From the NCBI GenBank assembly GCA_003222935.1, contig QHXL01000116.1, positions 1 through 8,093 of the forward strand: a stretch of 8,093 nt of DNA, read 5' to 3'. Shown piece by piece: positions 1 to 5,934 of this stretch (positions are counted from its first letter, which is position 1; the number at the start of each line of letters is the position of its first letter). This DNA comes from Acidobacteriota bacterium. GTDB lineage: Bacteria > Acidobacteriota > Blastocatellia > Pyrinomonadales > Pyrinomonadaceae. Position numbers and translations under genes: made by a program. The notes beneath the pieces are model-generated. The model saw nothing but the letters and a program-made list of their open reading frames with translations. It did not search any database and was not told the origin of the DNA.

Positions 1-794
1 AAAACGAAGTCGGTGCTTATCGCTACGACGCGGATTGGGATCAGTTAATTAATCGCAACGATCTTTTTGCACACTTAACTGATGTGTTGGCGAGTGGCGA
101 GCTTACTGTAGCTGAAGACAGCGTTGTGGACCGTTCACTCGCACCTGTTCAGAGTCAGGAAGTATGGGCAGCCGGGGTGACTTATTATCGCAGTCGCACC
201 GCGCGGATGGCGGAATCGCATGATGCCGGGGCCGATAACTTCTATGATCGGGTGTACTCGGCTGAGCGTCCGGAGTTGTTCTTCAAGTCGACTCCACACC
301 GGGTTGCTGGACCTGGCCAACCAGTTCGCATCCGCAAAGATTCTCGGTGGAATGTTCCTGAGCCCGAGTTGGCCCTGGTGATCACGAGCGGTCAGAAAAT
401 TATTGGCTACACAATTGGGAATGACATGAGTTCGCGGGATATCGAAGGTGAGAATCCTCTCTATTTGCCGCAGGCGAAGGTCTACGATCGTAGTTGTGCA
501 CTTGGTCCGTGCATCCTTGTAACAAATGAAGCGCCAAATGCTTCAACCGAAATTCGTCTTGAGATACTTCGAGCGGGCAACTCAGTCTTTGCAGGTTCGA
601 CTACATTAGCTCAACTCAAACGCACACCTGATTCATTAGTGGAGTATCTCTATCGCGACAACTCTTTTCCGAACGGCTGCGTCCTGCTGACCGGCACCGG
701 CATCGTCCCGCCCGACGACTTTACCCTCGAATCAAAAGATGAAATCCGAATAGCGATCGATTCAATCGGAACTCTGATCAACTCAGTAGAGTGA
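1..794 (+). CDS. Fumarylacetoacetate hydrolase-fold protein, probable 2-keto-3-deoxy-sugar-acid dehydratase (5' end outside window)
   Basis: The frame is open from base 3 with no stop, so the true start lies left of the window; the GTG at 84 is only an internal codon. 263 residues are visible. FAH-fold hallmarks are present: the PEPELALV segment (nt 357-380), whose two Glu and the later Asp of GNDMSSRD (from about nt 417) fit the family's divalent-metal ligands, then LPQAKVYD with the conserved Lys, and GPCILV. The N-terminal VWAAGVTYYRSR stretch, a YDRVY..ERPELFFK block and ENPLYLPQ resemble, from memory, Sulfolobus 2-keto-3-deoxy-D-arabinonate dehydratase (pentose oxidation to 2-oxoglutarate semialdehyde) more than true fumarylacetoacetases. 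It is cytoplasmic, with no signal seen. The fold and family are secure; the exact substrate is inferred and would be helped by the upstream neighbours, which are not visible. It converges on the next gene across a palindromic repeat. Confidence 0.85.
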   Translation, partial: NEVGAYRYDADWDQLINRNDLFAHLTDVLASGELTVAEDSVVDRSLAPVQSQEVWAAGVTYYRSRTARMAESHDAGADNFYDRVYSAERPELFFKSTPHRVAGPGQPVRIRKDSRWNVPEPELALVITSGQKIIGYTIGNDMSSRDIEGENPLYLPQAKVYDRSCALGPCILVTNEAPNASTEIRLEILRAGNSVFAGSTTLAQLKRTPDSLVEYLYRDNSFPNGCVLLTGTGIVPPDDFTLESKDEIRIAIDSIGTLINSVE

Positions 795-795
795 T

Positions 796-890
796 TTCTC
801 TGTGCTGCTCCGTGTCTCCGTGACTTTGTGGTGAAAAACGAAACCTTGGCTAACCACAGAGGCACCGAGACACGGAGGAAGCACAGAGAA
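796..890. repeat. Long imperfect palindrome, family A copy 1
   Basis: Left arm 796-832 and right arm 853-890 are reverse complements apart from a few mismatches and one single-base indel, with a loop of about 20 nt. The arm begins with TTCTCTGTGCT and ends with TGTGGT. It fills the gap between two convergent genes (stops at 794 and 893), so it could form a hairpin at the 3' end of both transcripts. No T-run follows on either strand, so it is not a textbook intrinsic terminator. A second copy lies at 3661-3753. Confidence 0.9.
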
Positions 891-892
891 GA

Positions 893-1996
893 CTACTTCG
901 CAGTCATCTCCAGCAGTTCCTTTAAATAGCTTTGCCAGATCGCCGCAATCGTATGAGTTCCATGGCCGCGTGTCTCGCTGGTTATTGGCAGGAGAATGTA
1001 TCGACCCTTCTTCACTCGCTTGATCTCTTTTTCCATAATTCCTAACTCCGGCGGGTTGATTAGATCGTCAGCCGAGTTGATTGCGAAGAGCGGAACCTTG
1101 ATCGATTCGAGAAGAGGTGAAGGGTTGTACTCACGTGAGGAGTCGAAGTAGTAAAGCATGTCGTTCGCATCAGTCCTGGCCACACCACTCTTCACCCGAT
1201 CATCGTAAAACTTATCGGCAGCATCGCGAGTCGCGGCTTGATTGTGCCAGGGTAATGCGGCGCTACCCATGAGCAGCAGAATATTTTGGGCGGCGATTAG
1301 ACCCTGGACTGGCGGCGTCTTGTACTCGCCGTTTACCCACGCCGGATCGTTTCTAATTGCTTCCATAATCATTCGTCGCATTACACGATTGCGTCCGGCA
1401 ATCTCTACGGGCGCGCTCGCGAGTGGCATAAGCGCATCCATGAAGTCAGGATAGGTTTCACCCCAAACCCATGTGTGCATTCCACCCATCGACGTGCCCA
1501 TCACAAGTCGCAAGTGATTCACACCAAGCTTTTCGGTGATTACCTTGTACTGCGCCAATACCATATCGTCGTAAGTGTAGTGAGGAAACTTGGTATGCAA
1601 ACCATCACTGGGTTTACTTGAACCGCCGTGCCCGATAGCGTCGGGAAGGATGATGAAATATTTCGTGCCATCAAGTATCTGACCTGGTCCAAAGAGAACA
1701 TTGGCAAATTGCCCGGAAAGAAACTGCGCGCCCGTCCCACCAGTACCGTGGATGATCAGCACTGCATTGTTTGTAACGCCGTTAGTATCTTTCGTCGGTG
1801 TACCGATTGTTCGGTAATTAAGTTTCAACTCGGGCAGCGTCTCGCCCGACTTGAATTTGAAATCTTTTACGGCGTGGTCGCCTTCGACGACAGTGGTACG
1901 GGTGGCCTGTCGTGTTGGCGTCGTCTGCGCCGAAACTGACATGGCCGCAACGAGAATGAAAGCCAGTTCGAATAGGTTCCTTTTAGGTAGTCGCAT
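893..1996 (-). CDS. Secreted alpha/beta-fold hydrolase, MetX (homoserine O-acyltransferase)-like
   Basis: A 367-residue protein with a Sec signal peptide: basic MRLPKRN, a hydrophobic stretch to about residue 20, and a probable cleavage after VSA (23). The alpha/beta hydrolase core follows. HGTGGTG (83-89) fits the oxyanion-hole region, GTSMGG (167-172) is the nucleophile elbow with Ser169, SADDLINP (308-315) supplies the acid (probably Asp311), and GHGTHT (344-349) supplies the catalytic His (probably His345). The general architecture, including the LNYRTIGT start and GPGQILDGTKYFIILPD segment, matches the MetX/homoserine O-acetyltransferase branch. Real MetX enzymes are cytoplasmic, so export argues for an esterase or acyltransferase role outside methionine synthesis; the substrate is unknown. 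The start at 1996 gives an intact signal peptide and has GGAG about 7 nt upstream. It may share a transcript with the amidohydrolase upstream. Confidence 0.85.
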   Translation of the reverse strand: MRLPKRNLFELAFILVAAMSVSAQTTPTRQATRTTVVEGDHAVKDFKFKSGETLPELKLNYRTIGTPTKDTNGVTNNAVLIIHGTGGTGAQFLSGQFANVLFGPGQILDGTKYFIILPDAIGHGGSSKPSDGLHTKFPHYTYDDMVLAQYKVITEKLGVNHLRLVMGTSMGGMHTWVWGETYPDFMDALMPLASAPVEIAGRNRVMRRMIMEAIRNDPAWVNGEYKTPPVQGLIAAQNILLLMGSAALPWHNQAATRDAADKFYDDRVKSGVARTDANDMLYYFDSSREYNPSPLLESIKVPLFAINSADDLINPPELGIMEKEIKRVKKGRYILLPITSETRGHGTHTIAAIWQSYLKELLEMTAK

Positions 1997-2019
1997 AGGT
2001 GAACTCCGCAGGTTGTTTT

Positions 2020-2032
2020 ACCCCAGAGGGGT
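2020..2032 (-). other. Small GC-rich hairpin in the leader of the MetX-like gene
   Basis: ACCCC (2020-2024) and GGGGT (2028-2032) form a perfect 5-bp stem around a 3-nt loop, about 24 nt upstream of the ATG of the minus-strand hydrolase and just upstream of its GGAG. If transcribed it would sit beside the ribosome-binding site and could dampen initiation. It is short, so a chance occurrence is possible. Confidence 0.4.
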
Positions 2033-2067
2033 TGCATGTTTATAGCGCGCGGGCCTCCCAACCTCCG

Positions 2068-2135
2068 GCTTCGTTTGGAGGAGCGGACACTGCACCGTGC
2101 TCAGCTGAATGTTTGTCCGCTCCTCCGAACGAAGC
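2068..2135. repeat. Near-perfect 22-bp inverted repeat (hairpin B)
   Basis: Arms 2068-2089 and 2114-2135 are reverse complements at 21 of 22 positions; the single difference (T2076 against C) can still form a G:U pair in one RNA strand. The loop is 24 nt and contains the small palindrome TCAGCTGA. It lies between two minus-strand genes, 57 nt past the stop of the amidohydrolase. No T-run follows it on either strand, so a simple intrinsic terminator is unlikely; mRNA processing or protection, or a dispersed repeat, fits as well. Confidence 0.85.
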
Positions 2136-2169
2136 AGCGAAGGAAGGAGTATTGATGCTACACACATTC

Positions 2170-2185
2170 CACTCCTACCGGAGTG
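2170..2185 (-). terminator. Possible weak stem-loop just past the amidohydrolase stop
   Basis: CACTCC (2170-2175) and GGAGTG (2180-2185) form a perfect 6-bp stem with a 4-nt loop, starting 6 nt beyond the TAA of the minus-strand amidohydrolase. Position and shape suit a 3'-end structure. The following minus-strand sequence is not T-rich, so Rho-independent termination is doubtful. Confidence 0.3.
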
Positions 2186-2191
2186 ACGAGT

Positions 2192-3625
2192 TTAACGAAT
2201 TCCCACAAGCCCTTGTACCGACTGAATCAACTTCTCCGAGTCGTATCCAATCCCATCCTTGAATACGATTTCCACTTTCTCTATGTCGCCGATGTTCGCA
2301 GCCGGGTTTCCTTTCACTACCATCAAGTCGGCGTGCTTACCAGGAGCAATCGATCCGATGCGTGTGTCTTCACCAAGAAACTTCGCGCCATTGAGTGAGG
2401 CGATCTGAATTGCTTCGACGGGAGTGAAACCTGCCTCGACCAACAACTCCACTTCTCGCAAGTCACCAAACCCGGCAACGATGCCACCGTTCCCGGTTGG
2501 ATCGAGTCCAGCAATCAATAATCCGCCGGCCTTTACGAACGCGCGTTCAAAGTCCATCGCTTTTCGAAGCAACGCAACATAATCACCCTGCGACGAAACG
2601 CGAGCACGTGCTTGCAGGTAGCGAACTCGCGCGTCTGTCGACATCACGTTGAGTACACGAGGATTCAACAACGCACTAGCAGCACCAATTCCACTTTGCG
2701 ATAAAGGAGCGCTGCCGGCTTCAAAAACAGGGAGGGTTGAAGTAATGGCAACGTTCTTCGCGACGAGGGTGCGAATTGTCTCCTGAACGGCAGCGCTGTT
2801 GAGATCGAGTTGGCGCAAACTGCCGTTCACACCTGGCGGACACTTATCCGGCTCTTTGTTCGCAACGAATTCCGAGTCGGCCATCAATCCGTGCTCGAGG
2901 TTATCGATTCCAATGTCCGCAGCTTCCTTATAACCAATCGAACACAAGTGTCCGGTCACCTTGAGTCCGCGTTTGTGTGCTTCTTCCACCGCCGCGCGCA
3001 GTTCGTCGCGCGTGATGTTCATATAGGCTTTGAATGAAGTTGCGCCTAAATCGGCCCAGAAGTTCACCATCCGACGCGCATCGTCAGCACTCGTAAGCGT
3101 GTGCATGACTGGCGTGAATGAACCCGGGCCTTCGAGGTAAGGCGCTGTGATATGCATCTTTGGACCAATCATTCTTCCCGAGTCGATGAGCTTCTTTATT
3201 TCCAGGTCGGTGTAGGGAACGACGCTGCCCGTCGTGCGAATGGTTGTGACTCCATTCGCGAGATACAGTCGAGGGAAGCTGATTCCCATGTTGGAATACA
3301 TCGGCGGCGTTCCTCCCATCGGGAAGAACATGTGGTTGTGCATACCGACCAGACCCGGGAGTACCGTGTAGCCCGTGAGGTCCATAGTCTCTGCGCCGGC
3401 TGGAATCTTCGCGCTTGTACTCGACTCGATCGACTGAATCTTTCCGTCGTTGATCACGATCGTCTGATCGTCTTTTGCCGGAGCGCCAGTGCCGTCGATC
3501 ACGCGAACGTGAGTCAGCGCGATGAGCTTTGCTTCCGTGCGTATGAATTGTTGACGATCAGGTGCTTGTGCGAGAGCGGTGAGTGCGAAACAGAAAAGCA
3601 GCAGAATGGGGAGCCTGGTTTTCAT
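2192..3625 (-). CDS. Secreted metal-dependent amidohydrolase (imidazolonepropionase-like)
   Basis: 477 residues from the ATG at 3625, giving a clean signal peptide (MKTRLPILLLFCFALTALAQ, cleavage near residue 20). Amidohydrolase-superfamily features follow in order: the N-terminal beta-sandwich strand VIDGTG (42-47), the metal motif His96-Asn-His98 after LPGLVG, Lys199 in SFKAYM as the likely carbamylated bridging lysine, His226 (TGHLCS), His245 (NLEHG) and Asp375 (AGLD). The C-terminal strand block GSIAPGKHADLMVV (424-437) closes the composite fold. All expected metal-site residues are present, so a hydrolase active outside the inner membrane on a C-N bond or cyclic amide is likely. Exported relatives are often annotated Xaa-Pro dipeptidase-like or imidazolonepropionase-like, but the substrate cannot be read here. 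The longer ATG at 3661 is rejected because it lies inside a palindromic repeat and would bury the signal peptide. Confidence 0.9.
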   Translation of the reverse strand: MKTRLPILLLFCFALTALAQAPDRQQFIRTEAKLIALTHVRVIDGTGAPAKDDQTIVINDGKIQSIESSTSAKIPAGAETMDLTGYTVLPGLVGMHNHMFFPMGGTPPMYSNMGISFPRLYLANGVTTIRTTGSVVPYTDLEIKKLIDSGRMIGPKMHITAPYLEGPGSFTPVMHTLTSADDARRMVNFWADLGATSFKAYMNITRDELRAAVEEAHKRGLKVTGHLCSIGYKEAADIGIDNLEHGLMADSEFVANKEPDKCPPGVNGSLRQLDLNSAAVQETIRTLVAKNVAITSTLPVFEAGSAPLSQSGIGAASALLNPRVLNVMSTDARVRYLQARARVSSQGDYVALLRKAMDFERAFVKAGGLLIAGLDPTGNGGIVAGFGDLREVELLVEAGFTPVEAIQIASLNGAKFLGEDTRIGSIAPGKHADLMVVKGNPAANIGDIEKVEIVFKDGIGYDSEKLIQSVQGLVGIR

Positions 3626-3630
3626 TTTGT

Positions 3631-3637
3631 TCTCCTC
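3631..3637 (-). promoter_or_regulatory. Shine-Dalgarno deciding the amidohydrolase start
   Basis: The minus strand reads GAGGAGA here, 5 nt before the ATG at 3625. Together with the signal peptide that follows directly, it fixes the start at 3625 rather than at the in-frame ATG at 3661. Confidence 0.8.
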
Positions 3638-3660
3638 GAAGTTTCGCGCAAAAGATATCA

Positions 3661-3753
3661 CTCTGTGCTTCTCGGTGTCTCCGTGCCTCTGTGGTTAAAC
3701 TAATCTGGCATTCATTAACCACAGAGACTCAGAGACACAGAGCTAGCACAGAG
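3661..3753. repeat. Long imperfect palindrome, family A copy 2
   Basis: Left arm 3661-3698 and right arm 3715-3753 are reverse complements with several mismatches and one indel; the loop is 16 nt. Compared with copy 1, the left arms agree at 33 of 38 positions (798-835 against 3661-3698) and the right arms at 32 of 38 (851-888 against 3716-3753), while the loops differ. It takes up about two thirds of the 143-nt gap between two divergent genes, so their promoters must lie within or beside it. Read in the plus frame it encodes TTETQRHRASTES, a spurious N-terminal extension to the histidine phosphatase. Confidence 0.9.
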
Positions 3754-3768
3754 AGTAATCTAAGGCAC

Positions 3769-4410
3769 ATGAGTTTGTTTATTTACTTCCTGCGTCACGG
3801 GCAAACATCTCTTAGTCGCGACGACACGTTCTGCGGTTCCGGGCTCGACCCCGAGTTAACCGCCGAGGGGTCGAAGATGGCAAAAGCGTTTGCTGACTGC
3901 TACGAGCAGACGCAATGGCAGTCGATCTACACAAGTGCTTTGAAACGGACGATCACTACTGCCCAACCTCTATGTGAACGATTAGGAATTACCTCAGAGC
4001 CACGTGCGGAGTTGAATGAAATTGCTTACGGCCGTTGGGAAGGACAAACAAAGTCGAAGGTCGATCAGGATTTCCACGACGATTATATTCGCTGGTTGGC
4101 AGATCCGGCCTGGCATGCACCGACGGGCGGGGAACTGGCGGTCGCGATCGCGCGCAGGGGAATGAAACTGGTTGAAGAGATCAGAGGAACAGTGAGTGAT
4201 GGAAATGTGCTTGTAGTTTCACACAAAGCCACGATCAGGATCCTTCTGTGTGCATTGATGGGGATCGACGTGGGACGCTTTCGTTATCGCTTTGTCTGTC
4301 ATGTTGGATCAGTCAGTTGCGTGGAATTTACCAATGAAGGTCCATTGCTACATGCCCTCGCTGATCGATCGCACTTCAGTGAAGACCTTAAGAGTCTGCC
4401 GGGAACCTAG
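3769..4410 (+). CDS. Histidine phosphatase (phosphoglycerate mutase-like) family protein
   Basis: 213 residues from the ATG at 3769. The RHG signature opens the protein (FLRHGQTS, residues 7-14) with His10 as the phospho-accepting nucleophile. Arg9 and Arg60 (TSALKRT) fit the phosphate pocket, Glu84 in ELNEIAYGRWEG is the usual acid, and His152 in VVSHKATIR is the second catalytic histidine. Length and motif order match cofactor-independent acid phosphatases of the GpmB/CobC/PhoE type: cytoplasmic, acting on small phosphorylated metabolites, substrate not predictable. A frame extending back to 3583 is open, but it translates the palindromic repeat and the antisense of the amidohydrolase, while RHG proteins normally begin a few residues before the motif. 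The ribosome-binding site is poor (AAGG 3 nt before ATG). Confidence 0.9.
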   Translation: MSLFIYFLRHGQTSLSRDDTFCGSGLDPELTAEGSKMAKAFADCYEQTQWQSIYTSALKRTITTAQPLCERLGITSEPRAELNEIAYGRWEGQTKSKVDQDFHDDYIRWLADPAWHAPTGGELAVAIARRGMKLVEEIRGTVSDGNVLVVSHKATIRILLCALMGIDVGRFRYRFVCHVGSVSCVEFTNEGPLLHALADRSHFSEDLKSLPGT

Positions 4411-4419
4411 GAAACGGGC

Positions 4420-4506
4420 GATTTCAGATTTCAAATTGCAGATTTCAGATTTAAGGGTCCTTCGAAACAACCTCAATCTGAAATCTGCACTCTTCAATCT
4501 GAAATC
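4420..4506. repeat. Long palindrome with internal direct repeats (family C)
   Basis: Arms 4420-4451 and 4475-4506 (32 nt each) are reverse complements at 28 of 32 positions, all differences lying in one central 6-nt block; the loop is 23 nt. Each arm itself holds two near-identical AT-rich units (CAGATTTCAGATT type), so the element carries four copies of an 11-nt core, GATTTCAGATT, in two orientations. It starts 9 nt after the histidine phosphatase stop and ends 81 nt before the next start. It may act as a 3'-end structure for the upstream gene. Confidence 0.9.
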
Positions 4507-4573
4507 TCTTGACCCGGCCTGTTCTTATCCAGCCGACGGAGTTATATTCAGTCTAAAATCAGCGATTACATTT

Positions 4574-4579
4574 GGAGGA
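4574..4579 (+). promoter_or_regulatory. Strong ribosome-binding site for the beta-sandwich gene
   Basis: GGAGGA lies 8 nt before the ATG at 4588. It is too close (1 nt) to the out-of-frame ATG at 4581, so it decides the start at 4588, which opens directly into a signal peptide. Confidence 0.75.
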
Positions 4580-4587
4580 CATGACAC

Positions 4588-5301
4588 ATGCGACGTGCTT
4601 CCGTTATAGCTCTTGCTCTTTTTGCCCTGGCGCTAGTTCCCGCGGTTAACTTCTCGCAAGGTGGTGCTCAAACCGAAACCTCGCGCGGGGTAGCCGGTGG
4701 CGGAGTATCAGTTCCCGGTTGGACGGGAATCATCGACGCGAAAGAAAAAACAGCTGGAATGACTCTCGAGAGTGCCAAGTTCGCGAAAGAAGGTGACGGG
4801 TTCATGATCACCACCGGGCCAGCAGTCACTTACTGGAATCCGGCCAACAAAGTTAGTGGCGACTACACCGTTAAGGCGACGTTCAAAGAACCGAAGTACA
4901 TGAACCTTAACAGTCATCCACATCCTTATGGTCTGATGATCGCCGGTAACGATCTTGGTACAGACCAGCAGAGTTATCTCTACTGCGCAGCTTACGGCAA
5001 TGGCAACTTTATCGTTCGCGGTTTTGGTCCAGCTCCTTTTCAGATGAATGGTGGACGTGGCGCCCCTAGTCCGGCAGTCAACAAAGCGGCCGCTGCCGGT
5101 GAACCAGTCACACAAGAAATCGCGTTGTCGGTAAAAGGCGATAAGGTGGAGTGTTCGATCAATAACCAGGTGGTCGCCAGCTATAACAAGACTGAATTGG
5201 TGGTTCCTGGCAAATTAAAGTCGACGGATGGAGTTTATGGACTCCGCTTCGCACACAACACCGAAGCGATCGTCACTGGATTGAAGGTTACGAAACCGTA
5301 G
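4588..5301 (+). CDS. Secreted beta-sandwich (concanavalin-like/DUF1080-like) protein of unknown function
   Basis: 237 residues with a clear signal peptide (MRRASVIALALFALALVPAV, probable cleavage near residue 27) followed by a Gly-rich linker (34-40). The mature part alternates short beta-strand-like segments (GDGFMITTG 69-77, YTVKATF 93-99, YGLMIAG 114-120, IALSVKGDKVECSINNQVV 178-196) and ends in GVYGLRFAHNTEAIVTGLKV, the pattern seen at the C-terminus of LamG/3-keto-disaccharide-hydrolase-like jelly rolls. Two cysteines (133 and 189) could form a disulfide outside the cytoplasm. No catalytic residues are recognisable, so carbohydrate binding or a structural role is as likely as hydrolysis. 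The fold assignment is an inference from pattern; the gene itself is well supported by its ribosome-binding site and signal peptide. It is followed after 84 nt by another plus-strand gene. Confidence 0.8.
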   Translation: MRRASVIALALFALALVPAVNFSQGGAQTETSRGVAGGGVSVPGWTGIIDAKEKTAGMTLESAKFAKEGDGFMITTGPAVTYWNPANKVSGDYTVKATFKEPKYMNLNSHPHPYGLMIAGNDLGTDQQSYLYCAAYGNGNFIVRGFGPAPFQMNGGRGAPSPAVNKAAAAGEPVTQEIALSVKGDKVECSINNQVVASYNKTELVVPGKLKSTDGVYGLRFAHNTEAIVTGLKVTKP

Positions 5302-5385
5302 TTTTGCCTCGTCTGTGTAGAAAATAAGCCCCGCAATGTTTCTTTTCGAGGTGTGTTTACGCGTTAATAAACAGGGGGCATAGAA

Positions 5386-5934
5386 ATGCGAACGAAAGTG
5401 CGAAGATTCAACAAGACTTGGTTGCCAGTTTTAGCGGCGTCAATATTTCTTTGGCCATTGGTAGCTTATGCGCAGGACCAACCCAGTGCTGCCGAAGAGG
5501 TCGATAACATAAAGCTGCGGTTGATAGAGTTGAGCTCCACTGAGGAGAGTCTCAAGCTCCAGGTGCAGCAACTAGACGAGGCGCTGAAACCAGAAAACAT
5601 CGAACGATCCCTGGCCGGGTATGGCTCAACCAAGCCTGAAGAACTTCGCGAGCAGCGGCGACGACAACTCTCTATCGAGAAGACTGCAGTTGTTGGTCAA
5701 CTTGAAATTCTTACCAATCAACGTTCGCGGCTTGAAACGGCCCTCGCTACTGCTGAAGCCCACGCTTACCAGCAAAGCGCCAGGGGATTTCCGGAGATTC
5801 AGAATCAACTGATCGGCAGCCCTGGTTCTGTTAGGTGGCTCGTGACGGTTAGTCTGCTCGGAATGTTGCTAATTGCTCTAGTGGGCGCCGCGTTATTCAA
5901 GTTCCGATACGCGACCCGAATCAGAAGAAGCTAG
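5386..5934 (+). CDS. Exported coiled-coil protein with C-terminal membrane anchor, function unknown
   Basis: 182 residues. A signal peptide (basic residues to 10, hydrophobic 12-28, cleavage after AYA at 29) precedes two heptad-rich, charged helices (about 36-68 and 84-126) that should form a coiled coil; between them lies a short KPENIERSLAGYGSTKPEE hinge. A single hydrophobic helix (151-171) and a basic tail (FKFRYATRIRRS) place the C-terminus in the cytoplasm. The predicted topology is a periplasmic coiled coil held in the inner membrane. No enzymatic motif is seen; a scaffold or envelope-spacing role is a guess. The start is supported by AGGGGG at 5373-5378, 7 nt before the ATG. Its last 42 nt overlap the 3' end of the opposing radical SAM gene. 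Confidence 0.8.
   Translation: MRTKVRRFNKTWLPVLAASIFLWPLVAYAQDQPSAAEEVDNIKLRLIELSSTEESLKLQVQQLDEALKPENIERSLAGYGSTKPEELREQRRRQLSIEKTAVVGQLEILTNQRSRLETALATAEAHAYQQSARGFPEIQNQLIGSPGSVRWLVTVSLLGMLLIALVGAALFKFRYATRIRRS

Noticed and set aside
796..890. Classical Rho-independent terminator between the convergent genes
   Set aside because: A strong stem exists but no T-run follows it on either strand, and the same sequence occurs in a divergent promoter gap, so a repeat element is the better description.
3626..3661. Longer N-terminus of the amidohydrolase starting at ATG 3661
   Set aside because: It starts at the edge of the family A palindrome, adds 12 polar residues ahead of a clean signal peptide, and ignores the good GAGGAG site before 3625.
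4420..4506. CRISPR-like array because of repeated GATTTCAGATT units
   Set aside because: Units are in inverted orientation, are about 11 nt, and have no regular spacers or cas genes nearby.
4509..4548. TTGACC (4509-4514) and TATATT (4543-4548) as a sigma-70 promoter for the beta-sandwich gene
   Set aside because: The spacer is 28 nt, far from 17; each half may belong to a different weak promoter, but the pair cannot be claimed.
4708..5115. 135-residue open frame antisense to the beta-sandwich gene
   Set aside because: Lies wholly opposite a well-supported secreted protein gene, with no start signal or recognisable domain.
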